A program made the translations under genes and the position numbers. DNA of 60,572 nucleotides from an uncultured Flavobacteriales bacterium (GTDB lineage Bacteria > Bacteroidota > Bacteroidia > Flavobacteriales_G > Salibacteraceae): positions 1-60,572 of the forward strand of contig CALSPD010000017.1 in assembly GCA_943788145.1 (NCBI GenBank), given 5' to 3'. The notes beneath the pieces are model-generated. The model was not told where the DNA came from, searched no databases, and was given only the letters and a program-made list of their open reading frames with translations. Of this stretch, positions 28,440 through 36,022 are shown one piece after another. Each line of letters begins with the position of its first letter. Positions within the stretch are counted from its first letter, which is position 1.

Positions 28440-29221
28440 CGAAAACCTATTGCCGCTGATGTACCTTCAAATTTGACTGCATCAGAATTAAATTCGGTAT
28501 TCAACGTATTCCAAGCACCGCCAACGTGGGTATTTTCTTCAAGCATCCATTCGCTGACATTGCCTTTGATGTTATATACATCATACTGATTGGGCCAATA
28601 ACTTTTTACAGGCGCGGTCACATCAGCATTATCGTTCAAACTCCCCGCCTGCCCTTTCATGTCTTCAACGTTTCGTTTCATATTGAACCGATGCATTCCT
28701 CGATTTGCCTTTTTTCCTTCTTCGCCAATAACGATGCTCAACTTTCCCACGTCTTCGTACATCATTTTCCATTCGGCATAAGTCGGCAACCTATAAGTGA
28801 AATATTTAGGTGCTTTTTCTATTTTGCTACTTTCCTTTAATTCATCCATTGCGCGCAAGCTTCTCCACGTACAAAAGTCATTCGCCTGTTTCCAAGTTAT
28901 GCCAACTACTGGATATTGAGCGTAAGCAGGATGATCTAAATAGTATCGAACATAGGGTTGATTATAGGTTCCCGTCTGTATCCAGACATTCGTATCGGGA
29001 AATGCAGCTTTGTATTCAACCGAATTTTCGCCATAAGTCTTTTTATTCCATTCGATGTATTCTCGCCACCAAAAGTTGGTCGCTTCAGTTTGATCATAAT
29101 AGAGATAGTCGGTGATTTTAACTACTCCAGGAAGTGTTTTCGAATAATCCGGTTCCTTTTTATTAAAGGAGAAAAGCAATATCACAACGACAAAAAGGGT
29201 GTAATTTCGAAGGCTAGTCAT
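28406..29221 (-). CDS. Formylglycine-generating-enzyme-like (SUMF1) secreted protein
   Basis: The 271-aa protein has an N-terminal hydrophobic segment (LFVVVILLFSF, residues 9-19) and then a sulfatase-modifying-factor fold: QTEATNFWWREYIEW, YAQYPVVGITWKQANDFCTW, TYRLPTYAEWKMMYED, YDVYNIKGNVSEWML and GFRCVCEV. The conserved YPVVxxTWxxAxxFCxW and RLPTEAEWE-like motifs are clear. In Bacteroidota this fold also occurs in gliding lipoproteins (GldJ/GldK), so it may be structural rather than catalytic. No lipobox is visible. It overlaps the metzincin gene, so the two products are probably made together. Confidence 0.8.
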   Translation of the reverse strand: MTSLRNYTLFVVVILLFSFNKKEPDYSKTLPGVVKITDYLYYDQTEATNFWWREYIEWNKKTYGENSVEYKAAFPDTNVWIQTGTYNQPYVRYYLDHPAYAQYPVVGITWKQANDFCTWRSLRAMDELKESSKIEKAPKYFTYRLPTYAEWKMMYEDVGKLSIVIGEEGKKANRGMHRFNMKRNVEDMKGQAGSLNDNADVTAPVKSYWPNQYDVYNIKGNVSEWMLEENTHVGGAWNTLNTEFNSDAVKFEGTSAAIGFRCVCEVIEEAP

Positions 29222-29244
29222 GGTTAGTTGATTTGGAAACTAAA

Positions 29245-29276
29245 CGAAGATAAAGCTATACTAGTATATTTAACAA
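29245..29276 (-). promoter_or_regulatory. Candidate promoter with central 12-base palindrome
   Basis: On the minus strand TTG (29276-29274) and TATCTTCG (29252-29245; 7 of 8 matches to TAnnTTTG) are 21 bases apart, upstream of the FGE-like/metzincin pair. The spacer contains the perfect palindrome TATACTAGTATA (29257-29268), placed where a repressor could block the promoter. The role is inferred from position only. Confidence 0.45.
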
Positions 29277-29279
29277 GGT

Positions 29280-30344
29280 CTAAAACAATCCAAGCTGACC
29301 GCCAACCTGGGGGCGTTCAAAGGCTTGACAATTCAATTTCAGCTTTTTCACATCGCCAAACACTTTTCGATGTGCCAACTTGAAAGTGTCTCTGATCTGT
29401 TCCGCCATTTTGCCCGAACCTCGCATTCTTCTTCCAAATTCACTATCACCAACCTGCCCATCGTGTGATGCAGCAATTTGGTTGAGCACCTTTTCCGCCT
29501 TATTGGGATAATTAACGGTTAACCAATTGGAAAAGACTTCCGCCACAGGGCCATTCAGTCGAGCCATGATGTAGCCCGCGTCAAGTGCCCCAGCATTTTT
29601 CACTGCTTTCAACAAGGCAAATATTTCATGACTGTTTATTCCGGGAATGATTGGTGCCATATTCACCGTCACTGGCACGCCAATTTCTGCCAACTTCTCG
29701 ATCGTTTGCAATCGTTTTTGCACGCTTGCCGTGCGTGGCTCCATCACCCTTCTTAGGTCCTCATTCAGTGTGGTCACGCTTACTACAACATGAATCAGAT
29801 TTTGAGATTGCAGTGCTCCAATTAGGTCTAAATCACGCTGTATCAAAGCGTTTTTGGTGATAATACCTACTGGGTGCTTAAACTTCAAAAAGACCTTCAA
29901 GCATGCTCTCGTAATTTCCAATTGGCGGTCTATGGGTTGGTAACAATCGGTGTTGCCACTCAACACGATGGGAGAAACCTTCCAAGATTTTGACCTCAAC
30001 TTTGCTTCTAACAGTTCAGCAGCGTTTTTCTTCACTAAGATTTTTCGTTCAAAATCTATACCTGCGCTGTATCCCCAATATTCGTGTGTGGGCCTAGCGT
30101 AGCAATAGGCACATCCGTGTTCACAACCTTGATAGGGATTGAGTGACCAATCCATTGGCACATCCGGACTTGGAACTTTATTGAGAATTGTTTTTGGAAA
30201 CGTTTCAATGATTTCTGTTCTTACTATGTCCTCTTCGCCCTCGTTGTGTAAATATTCCAAATAGGAATTTTCAACCTCAGAGTGGTGTGCAACGAAACGA
30301 TTGTTGGGATTGATTTGTGCGCCCTGACCTTTTTGCGGTTTCAT
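29280..30344 (-). CDS. SPL/PA0069-family radical SAM protein
   Basis: The 354-aa protein has NPYQGCEHGCAYCYAR, the radical SAM cluster motif (C-x3-C-x2-C with a YxxCEHGCxYCYAR context) typical of the PA0069 family related to spore photoproduct lyase. Conserved blocks VLSGNTDCYQPIDRQLEITR, ITKNALIQRDLDL, TTLNEDLRRVMEPRT and ARLNGPVAEVF follow. The family function is unproven; the homology to a DNA-repair lyase makes a nucleic acid substrate possible. Its ATG overlaps the stop of the DnaE-type polymerase gene (ATGA), placing it in the same transcript as a translesion polymerase, behind the shared operator. Confidence 0.88.
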   Translation of the reverse strand: MKPQKGQGAQINPNNRFVAHHSEVENSYLEYLHNEGEEDIVRTEIIETFPKTILNKVPSPDVPMDWSLNPYQGCEHGCAYCYARPTHEYWGYSAGIDFERKILVKKNAAELLEAKLRSKSWKVSPIVLSGNTDCYQPIDRQLEITRACLKVFLKFKHPVGIITKNALIQRDLDLIGALQSQNLIHVVVSVTTLNEDLRRVMEPRTASVQKRLQTIEKLAEIGVPVTVNMAPIIPGINSHEIFALLKAVKNAGALDAGYIMARLNGPVAEVFSNWLTVNYPNKAEKVLNQIAASHDGQVGDSEFGRRMRGSGKMAEQIRDTFKLAHRKVFGDVKKLKLNCQAFERPQVGGQLGLF

Positions 30345-33300
30345 TTCTTGTTCTGAAAATATTTCACATTGTTATTATCATTCACCGTTTCAATAACGGG
30401 CTCGTCCGAATTAAAGCCAATGGGCAGTGCTTTCTTGGTTGACTGTTCGGCATAGCGCGGGTCTTCCACGTATGGCATTCGGTGCATTTCTGTAGCTTCG
30501 ATTTGGTAGCAACCAAACTCTTCCGTCACTTTGCCCACCACGCGGTAAATCCCACGCCCTTGGAATGGATAAGCCTTGGCCACAGGCGGAAAGTGGACGG
30601 TATCTAAGAAAAAGCCCTTGCGGTCGATGAAGTTGCCAAAAAACATGGTTTCGCCCTTGGCCGTGCTTGTTTTTCGGGCCGTAACCAAATAGCCATAAAC
30701 CACTACGGTTTTACCCAAATACTCGGGTACATCTGCCGCAAGAATCCCGCCTTTCATACCTCGATTGGTCAACAGAAAAGGGTCGCACAGAGGGAAGCCC
30801 AAAAGCTCGATTTGGTCAAAGGCATCTTCAAGCGGGGCCGTGTATAAATCTGGGAATGTATAAGGCTTAGGTTGGGGGAGAAATAAACGGGGTTGCATGT
30901 CCTTTTTAGGGGCTTTGCCCATCATTAAGCGCGTTTCCCACGTTAGCTCCTTCTTGTTTTTACCCGTAAATCGAAATCCGCCCACTTTTACCAGCAAATC
31001 CAACTGCTCGATGCCAACAGGCACACGATCGATAAAGTCGGCCACCGAATCAAAGGGGCGATCTGCCCGCGATTCGATTAACCGCCTCACAGTTCTATCA
31101 TCCAAGTCTTTGATCATATGAAAGCCGAGCATGATGGTTTTACCATGAACCGTAGTTTCGATCAAACTCCGATTCACGCAAGGCGCCTCCACCTCGGCTC
31201 CATGCATGCGCGCTTCGTGGATATAGAGCTCCGGACGATAAAACCCACCGCCATTGTTGACCGTGGCCACCATGTATTCGATGGGGTAATACGCTTTCAA
31301 GAAAAGCGTCTGGTAGCTTTCAACGGCATAACTGGCACTGTGGCCCTTGGCAAACGCAAAATTGGCAAAGCTCTCCACCTCAAACCAAACGCGGTTCACC
31401 AGCTCTTCTGGATAGCCTTTTTTGCGGCAGTTGTCCCAAAACCGCTCTTTGACCCGATGAAACTCATTGCGCTGCTTGAATTTCCAACTCATGCCACGCC
31501 TAAGAATGTCGGCATCGGCCAAATCGAGGTCGGCAAAATAGTGGGCTACGCGAATCACGTCCTCCTGATAAACCATGACTCCATAAGTTTCGTGCAAAAT
31601 GTCATAGAGTTCTGGCACCGCTTTTCGGGCGGCTTCCCTCCGTTCCTTGTCGCGAAATCGCATGATGTATTCGCGCATCATCCCCGACTTGGCCACCCCA
31701 GGTCGAATCACCGAACTGGCTGCCACCAAACCAATGTAATCCTCGGCTCGGAGTTTTGTCAGCAACAGCCGCATAGCGGGTGATTCCACATAAAAGCAAC
31801 CTATGGCGCGCGCCTCACGCAGCAGGGTTTTGATGTTTTCATCTTGCTTGAATCGCTTGATGTCGTGTACATCCACTTCATCACTCGTGTTTTTCCGAAT
31901 GATTTCTATCGAGTCTTTGATCTTGCCTAACCCGCGCTGGCTGAGGATGTCGAACTTATACAACCCCAAGTCTTCGGCTATGATCATATCAAACTGAATG
32001 GTAGGGAAACCCTTGGGTGGCATGAACGTTGGGCTATATGTACTGATCGGTTCTTCCGAAATCAAGATGCCGCTGCTGTGTATGCTCAAATGGCTCGGGA
32101 AGTCTTGAATCAACGTACCATATTTCAGGATCAAATCGCCATACTTACCAATGTTGTGACGTGGACCAAGTTTTTGTAATGCGTCAATTTCTTCGGTAGG
32201 CACTCCGAGCACTTTACCCAATTCGCGGGAAACGGCCCTATCCTTAAATGTGCTGTATGTCGCTTGGAGCGCCACTCTATCCCACCCATGTGTGTCAAAC
32301 ATATACTTGGTCACATCGTTGCGATCTGTCCACGAAAAATCGATGTCAAAATCGGGCGGAGACGTTCGATGTGGATTGATAAAACGCTCAAAATAAAGGT
32401 CAAGTTCAACCGGATCTACATCGGTTATGCGCAGCAAATAAGCGATCAAGCTGTTGGCGCCACTTCCCCGCCCTACATGAAAATATCCTTTTGATCGGGA
32501 GTAATTTACGATGTCCCAATTGATAAGAAAGTAAGAGCAAAAACCCATCTGATTGATGACCTTCAGTTCGTGCTCTACCCGATCTAAAATCTTTTTATCG
32601 GGTTTGTCAAAACGGTAGCGCAAGCCCTTTTCAGCCTCCGCACGAAGCAGCTCAATATCGTCTTGCCGAGAACCAGAAAACACTTGCTTGTTTTTGTTGG
32701 ATTGAAATTCAAAATCGACCTCACACGCTTCCAGCAACGCTTCGGTGTTTCTTACGATTTCAGGAAACTCAACATAATATTCGAGTAATTGCTTTTTGGG
32801 CATCAACACATGGCGCGGATCGCCTTCTTCGCTCTTTGGGAGCTTGCTCAGCAGTAGATTCTTATCGATGGACCGCAGTAGCCGGTGGGCATTGAAATCA
32901 AGCTGCGTTTGAAACGAAACGGTGGGCAGCATGACCAGCTTGCTCAACTGATGACGCAGCGGTGAAAGTCGAAGCTGCGGAATGTCGTGGGGGCGAATAC
33001 CAAAATGGCTGTTAGCTGTTAGCCATTGGTCATTAGCCTGTAGCTTTTGGTCTCCGTTAGCCCCTGCTGATAGCTGACGGCCGATGGCCGAAAGCTTATC
33101 AAAAGGGTAAATCACCCAAACGTGTTCCCATCCACGATCGCCATCGGGAGGAGCCACATCGGGAATGGGGATTTCATTGTGCAGGTGGTAGGTCAAAAAT
33201 TCATTTACGGCACGGTAACCTTGGTTGTTTTTAGGAATGGCCACAAACTTCTGTTCGGCTCCATTTCTGAAATCGATGCCCGGCATCACTCGAATGGGAA

Positions 33301-33472
33301 TCTCTCGTTTCGCCAGTCGCACACACTCGATCACAGCCGATGTGCTGTTGATGTCGGTGATGCAAATGCTTTCATACCCCAACTCAACCGCGCGCTTCAG
33401 CAGTGCTTCGGGTTTCCATGTCCCGAATTTGTAAGAGTAATATGTGTGGGTGTTTGTTAACATTAGTAGCAA
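30341..33472 (-). CDS. DNA polymerase III alpha-type (DnaE) polymerase, short translesion-like form
   Basis: The 1043-aa protein is a C-family polymerase. It has a PHP domain (about 1-230) with degraded metal ligands (NTHTYYS in place of HxHSxYS; ITDINS in place of TDHG). The palm has catalytic aspartates in PPDFDIDF (about residue 372), plus FHVGRGSGANSLIAYLL and GVMVYQEDVIRVAHYFA. An OB-fold region lies near residues 950-1015. It ends shortly after that, shorter than the replicative alpha subunit (about 1150-1400 aa). This suggests a second, DnaE2-like or accessory polymerase. A repeat-coded insertion occupies residues 127-156. The promoter shares a 15-base element with dinB. Coding G+C is clearly above that of its neighbours. 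Confidence 0.88.
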   Translation of the reverse strand: MLLMLTNTHTYYSYKFGTWKPEALLKRAVELGYESICITDINSTSAVIECVRLAKREIPIRVMPGIDFRNGAEQKFVAIPKNNQGYRAVNEFLTYHLHNEIPIPDVAPPDGDRGWEHVWVIYPFDKLSAIGRQLSAGANGDQKLQANDQWLTANSHFGIRPHDIPQLRLSPLRHQLSKLVMLPTVSFQTQLDFNAHRLLRSIDKNLLLSKLPKSEEGDPRHVLMPKKQLLEYYVEFPEIVRNTEALLEACEVDFEFQSNKNKQVFSGSRQDDIELLRAEAEKGLRYRFDKPDKKILDRVEHELKVINQMGFCSYFLINWDIVNYSRSKGYFHVGRGSGANSLIAYLLRITDVDPVELDLYFERFINPHRTSPPDFDIDFSWTDRNDVTKYMFDTHGWDRVALQATYSTFKDRAVSRELGKVLGVPTEEIDALQKLGPRHNIGKYGDLILKYGTLIQDFPSHLSIHSSGILISEEPISTYSPTFMPPKGFPTIQFDMIIAEDLGLYKFDILSQRGLGKIKDSIEIIRKNTSDEVDVHDIKRFKQDENIKTLLREARAIGCFYVESPAMRLLLTKLRAEDYIGLVAASSVIRPGVAKSGMMREYIMRFRDKERREAARKAVPELYDILHETYGVMVYQEDVIRVAHYFADLDLADADILRRGMSWKFKQRNEFHRVKERFWDNCRKKGYPEELVNRVWFEVESFANFAFAKGHSASYAVESYQTLFLKAYYPIEYMVATVNNGGGFYRPELYIHEARMHGAEVEAPCVNRSLIETTVHGKTIMLGFHMIKDLDDRTVRRLIESRADRPFDSVADFIDRVPVGIEQLDLLVKVGGFRFTGKNKKELTWETRLMMGKAPKKDMQPRLFLPQPKPYTFPDLYTAPLEDAFDQIELLGFPLCDPFLLTNRGMKGGILAADVPEYLGKTVVVYGYLVTARKTSTAKGETMFFGNFIDRKGFFLDTVHFPPVAKAYPFQGRGIYRVVGKVTEEFGCYQIEATEMHRMPYVEDPRYAEQSTKKALPIGFNSDEPVIETVNDNNNVKYFQNKK
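33008..33091. repeat. Degenerate heptanucleotide repeat inside the dnaE-type gene
   Basis: About twelve 7-base units (GCTGTTA, GCTGTTA, GCCATTG, GTCATTA, GCCTGTA and so on) fill 84 bases. As 84 divides by both 7 and 3, the block stays in frame and codes 28 residues (LSAIGRQLSAGANG, then QKLQANDQWLTANS) between conserved parts of the PHP domain. The 13-base unit GCTGATAGCTGAC (33066-33078) recurs in the intergenic leader at 33497-33509. Confidence 0.65.
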
Positions 33473-33511
33473 TCAGTCTTTAACTGCAGATTTGCCGCTG
33501 ATAGCTGACCA

Positions 33512-33551
33512 CAAACATACTCCAATTACTAAGTAATTTAGCATACTATAA
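33512..33551 (-). promoter_or_regulatory. Promoter and putative operator of the dnaE-type/radical SAM operon
   Basis: On the minus strand TATGTTTG (33519-33512) matches the -7 consensus exactly. Seventeen bases upstream lies TTATAGTATGCTAAA (33551-33537), overlapping the expected -33 position. Its core TAGTATGCTA is an imperfect palindrome (TAG-N4-CTA). The same 15 bases occur in the dinB promoter at 37332-37346. A damage-responsive repressor site is inferred. Confidence 0.6.
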
Positions 33552-33639
33552 TTTTGATTTTACTGATTTTTCAGGTGGATTAAACTTTTAATTGAACCAA
33601 AACCAATTTCATGGATATAACCTACCAAATACAACACAT

Positions 33640-34791
33640 ATGAAACGCTTTTTCACTTCCATCGCACTGTCGTTACTCGTTATAACCGCTGTGCTTGCCG
33701 ATGATGAGCCCAAACGGCAAACGGTTTATTCGTTGGTCAAACAAAGACAGACCACCGAGTGGTATAAAGAACAAGCCGATTTGTGGAAAAAGTACTTGGA
33801 CGAAAAGCCAACAGACGGAGACGCATGGTTAAATTTCTACACGGCCACAAGAATGCTCAAAATTTATAACCAAGGCGTTTCTCAGGAAGACCTAAACAAA
33901 TTGGTGGACAACATGGAAAAAGCCATTCCTGAATCCTTCGAATTTCACTATGTTAAATATTGGAATGGTGGTAATGGAACAGATCCTAGTCTTGTTTCAC
34001 ATTTGCAAAAAGCCTATGAATTGGAACCCAATAGAGCCGAACTCAATGATGATTTCATGAGCTACTATGAATTAAAACGAGACAAAGAAAACTTGGAGAA
34101 AGTAGCCAAACGATGGCTCGCCTCAAACGACATTTCTCCGAACCTATATGCCTGGAACTACAATATGCTCCAAAGCACAGAAGAAGATGCCATCCTATTC
34201 ACCGTGGGCGATAACGACACTTATCCAGCCATTGTTTTACAACACGGCAAAGGAATCCGAACAGATGTAGCCGTTATAAATACAAGCCTAATCGCCATTA
34301 AAGATTACCGAAATTTATGGCTGAAAGAATTGGGCATGCCGCTCATGAATAAAGACTTCGATGACTACGAATCTTGGACAGCGTTCGAGGCTGACATCAT
34401 CAACCACTTCAAAACCAACACCACCCGACCTATTTACTTCGCCATTTCGGCTCACCCGCGACTTTATGAAAGCTTCAAAGATGAAATACACAATGTGGGA
34501 ATGGCGCTTAAATGGAGTCCGGAGAAATTCGACAACATTGCCGTCATTAAACGGAATTATGAAAAGAAGTTTCTCATTGACCATTTGAAAGTAGAATTCC
34601 AAAACGACATCAGTCAGGGTGTGGCTGACCACGCAAATGCCAACTACTTGATCTCCATGCTGACATTATATAATCACTATAAGGAAAGCGAGGATACCAA
34701 AGCAGAAGAAATGCGGTTATTGATTCAACGCATTGCTGAAAAAAACAACATGGAAGATAAGGTTGAGTCCGTGATAAAAAAGAAACCTTAG
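33640..34791 (+). CDS. Secreted protein with DUF2723-tail-like domain
   Basis: Start at 33640 gives a signal peptide (MKRFFTSIALSLLVITAVLA); an ATG 48 bases upstream lies before it in frame. The mature protein begins with helical TPR-like segments (WKKYLDEKPTDGDAWLNFYT, LVSHLQKAYELEPNRAELN). It then has LFTVGDNDTYPAIVLQHGKG and IRTDVAVINTSLIAIKDY at about residues 180-225. This resembles the soluble tail of the Bacteroidota DUF2723 membrane glycosyltransferase-like proteins (FTNGDNDTFP type), but here without membrane helices. It precedes an ECF sigma factor gene by 15 bases and is probably in the same transcript. Confidence 0.65.
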   Translation: MKRFFTSIALSLLVITAVLADDEPKRQTVYSLVKQRQTTEWYKEQADLWKKYLDEKPTDGDAWLNFYTATRMLKIYNQGVSQEDLNKLVDNMEKAIPESFEFHYVKYWNGGNGTDPSLVSHLQKAYELEPNRAELNDDFMSYYELKRDKENLEKVAKRWLASNDISPNLYAWNYNMLQSTEEDAILFTVGDNDTYPAIVLQHGKGIRTDVAVINTSLIAIKDYRNLWLKELGMPLMNKDFDDYESWTAFEADIINHFKTNTTRPIYFAISAHPRLYESFKDEIHNVGMALKWSPEKFDNIAVIKRNYEKKFLIDHLKVEFQNDISQGVADHANANYLISMLTLYNHYKESEDTKAEEMRLLIQRIAEKNNMEDKVESVIKKKP

Positions 34792-34806
34792 AGGGCTAAG
34801 TAGAAA

Positions 34807-35382
34807 ATGAGCCTCTTTAACCGACATAAAACCAAGAGTGATGAAGCCCTGATGCTTCTTTTCCAAGAAGGAAACCAGCGCGCTTTTGACGAAGTGTATC
34901 ATCGATACAGCAAACGTCTGTTGCACTTTATGTTTCGAATGGTGAACAACGATGAAGCACTAGCACAAGACCTATTACACGATATCTTTATGCGTTTGGT
35001 GCAACAACCAAATCGTTTTGATACAAGTCGGAATTTCAAATCCTGGATTTTCACCGTAGCGGCAAATGAATGTTATAAACACCATAGAAAACGAGGCATT
35101 GTTGAGCAAGTAGATGTGTTGGAAATGGATTTTCCGATTTTGGATACGAACCCACATGATTTAGACCAGAAAACCTTTCGAAGGGCACTTAGGAAAGAAT
35201 TAGAGCAATTGAGCTACGATCATCGCTGCACCTTCATTCTCAGGTTTCAGGAAGGTTTGAGTGTGAAAGAAGTGAGCGACATCATGGACTGTTCAGAAGG
35301 AACAGTGAAGTCTCGTTCTCATCATTGTTTAAAGAATTTATCGGTCAAATTGGCCATGTATAACCCCATCAATTCAGATTGA
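34807..35382 (+). CDS. ECF-family RNA polymerase sigma factor
   Basis: The 191-aa protein has sigma region 2 (RAFDEVYHRYSKRLLHFMFR, QDLLHDIFMRLVQ, FKSWIFTVAANECYKHHRK) and region 4 (LSYDHRCTFILRFQEGLSV, KEVSDIMDCSEGTVKSRSHH), with region 3 absent, as in ECF factors. It likely directs a specialised regulon of envelope or stress genes. The following gene, three bases later, codes for a single-span membrane protein that is the probable anti-sigma factor. Confidence 0.92.
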   Translation: MSLFNRHKTKSDEALMLLFQEGNQRAFDEVYHRYSKRLLHFMFRMVNNDEALAQDLLHDIFMRLVQQPNRFDTSRNFKSWIFTVAANECYKHHRKRGIVEQVDVLEMDFPILDTNPHDLDQKTFRRALRKELEQLSYDHRCTFILRFQEGLSVKEVSDIMDCSEGTVKSRSHHCLKNLSVKLAMYNPINSD

Positions 35383-35384
35383 TT

Positions 35385-36017
35385 ATGGACTTAGAAAAAC
35401 ACATTGAGGATTTGGTAACGTCAAAAAGTTTTGATTCACTTACTCCTGCAAAAAAGGAAATGGTGTTGAGTATGATGACGGAAAATGAATATGTCAATCA
35501 ACACGCTTTTATGATGAAAAGCAAAAAGATGTTTCAGGAAGAAGGTGATATGCTTTCTCCTGATACTGATCTGTTGTTTAGTTTGAGAGCAGCACACACG
35601 GCAAAAAAGAATTCGAAAGGCGCGGCAGCTCTTTGGGCCAGCATCGCTGGGTTTCGCATTCCGGCCTATCAAGTTGGTATTGCTGCTGCGCTCCTTTTCA
35701 TGTTGTTCTGGCGTTGGCCCACTACAGATCTTCGACAAGATCGGATGGAACGTCAAGTGGTTTATGAAACCATTATTGACACGATTCAAGTGATAAAGGA
35801 AATCCCAGTGGAGGTTATGGTTCCTGTGGAGCGAGTCGTTCGTGAAATAGTTTACTTAGATCGCCCTACAATGAATGTTGACTTGACTCTTGGTTTTGAA
35901 ACAAACAATGGCATTACTCCTTCAGCTGATGCTCCCGATATGGCCACGATGGAGCAGTCTTTTGGCAATAGCTCTTTCTCTAATGAAGACCTAGATCAGT
36001 TTCGGGTAGGAATCTAA
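35385..36017 (+). CDS. Putative membrane anti-sigma factor
   Basis: The start is ATG 35385; a TTG at 35379 would overlap the sigma-factor stop. The 210-aa product has a cytoplasmic N-terminus of about 85 residues (LEKHIEDLVTSKSFDSLTPA, a short helical domain), one membrane segment near residues 94-110 (VGIAAALLFMLFWRW) and a periplasmic part ending NEDLDQFRVGI. This layout and its coupling to the sigma gene suggest an anti-sigma factor, but I do not see the ZAS zinc motif. It converges on dinB with only 5 bases between stops. Confidence 0.7.
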   Translation: MDLEKHIEDLVTSKSFDSLTPAKKEMVLSMMTENEYVNQHAFMMKSKKMFQEEGDMLSPDTDLLFSLRAAHTAKKNSKGAAALWASIAGFRIPAYQVGIAAALLFMLFWRWPTTDLRQDRMERQVVYETIIDTIQVIKEIPVEVMVPVERVVREIVYLDRPTMNVDLTLGFETNNGITPSADAPDMATMEQSFGNSSFSNEDLDQFRVGI

Positions 36018-36022
36018 CTTTC

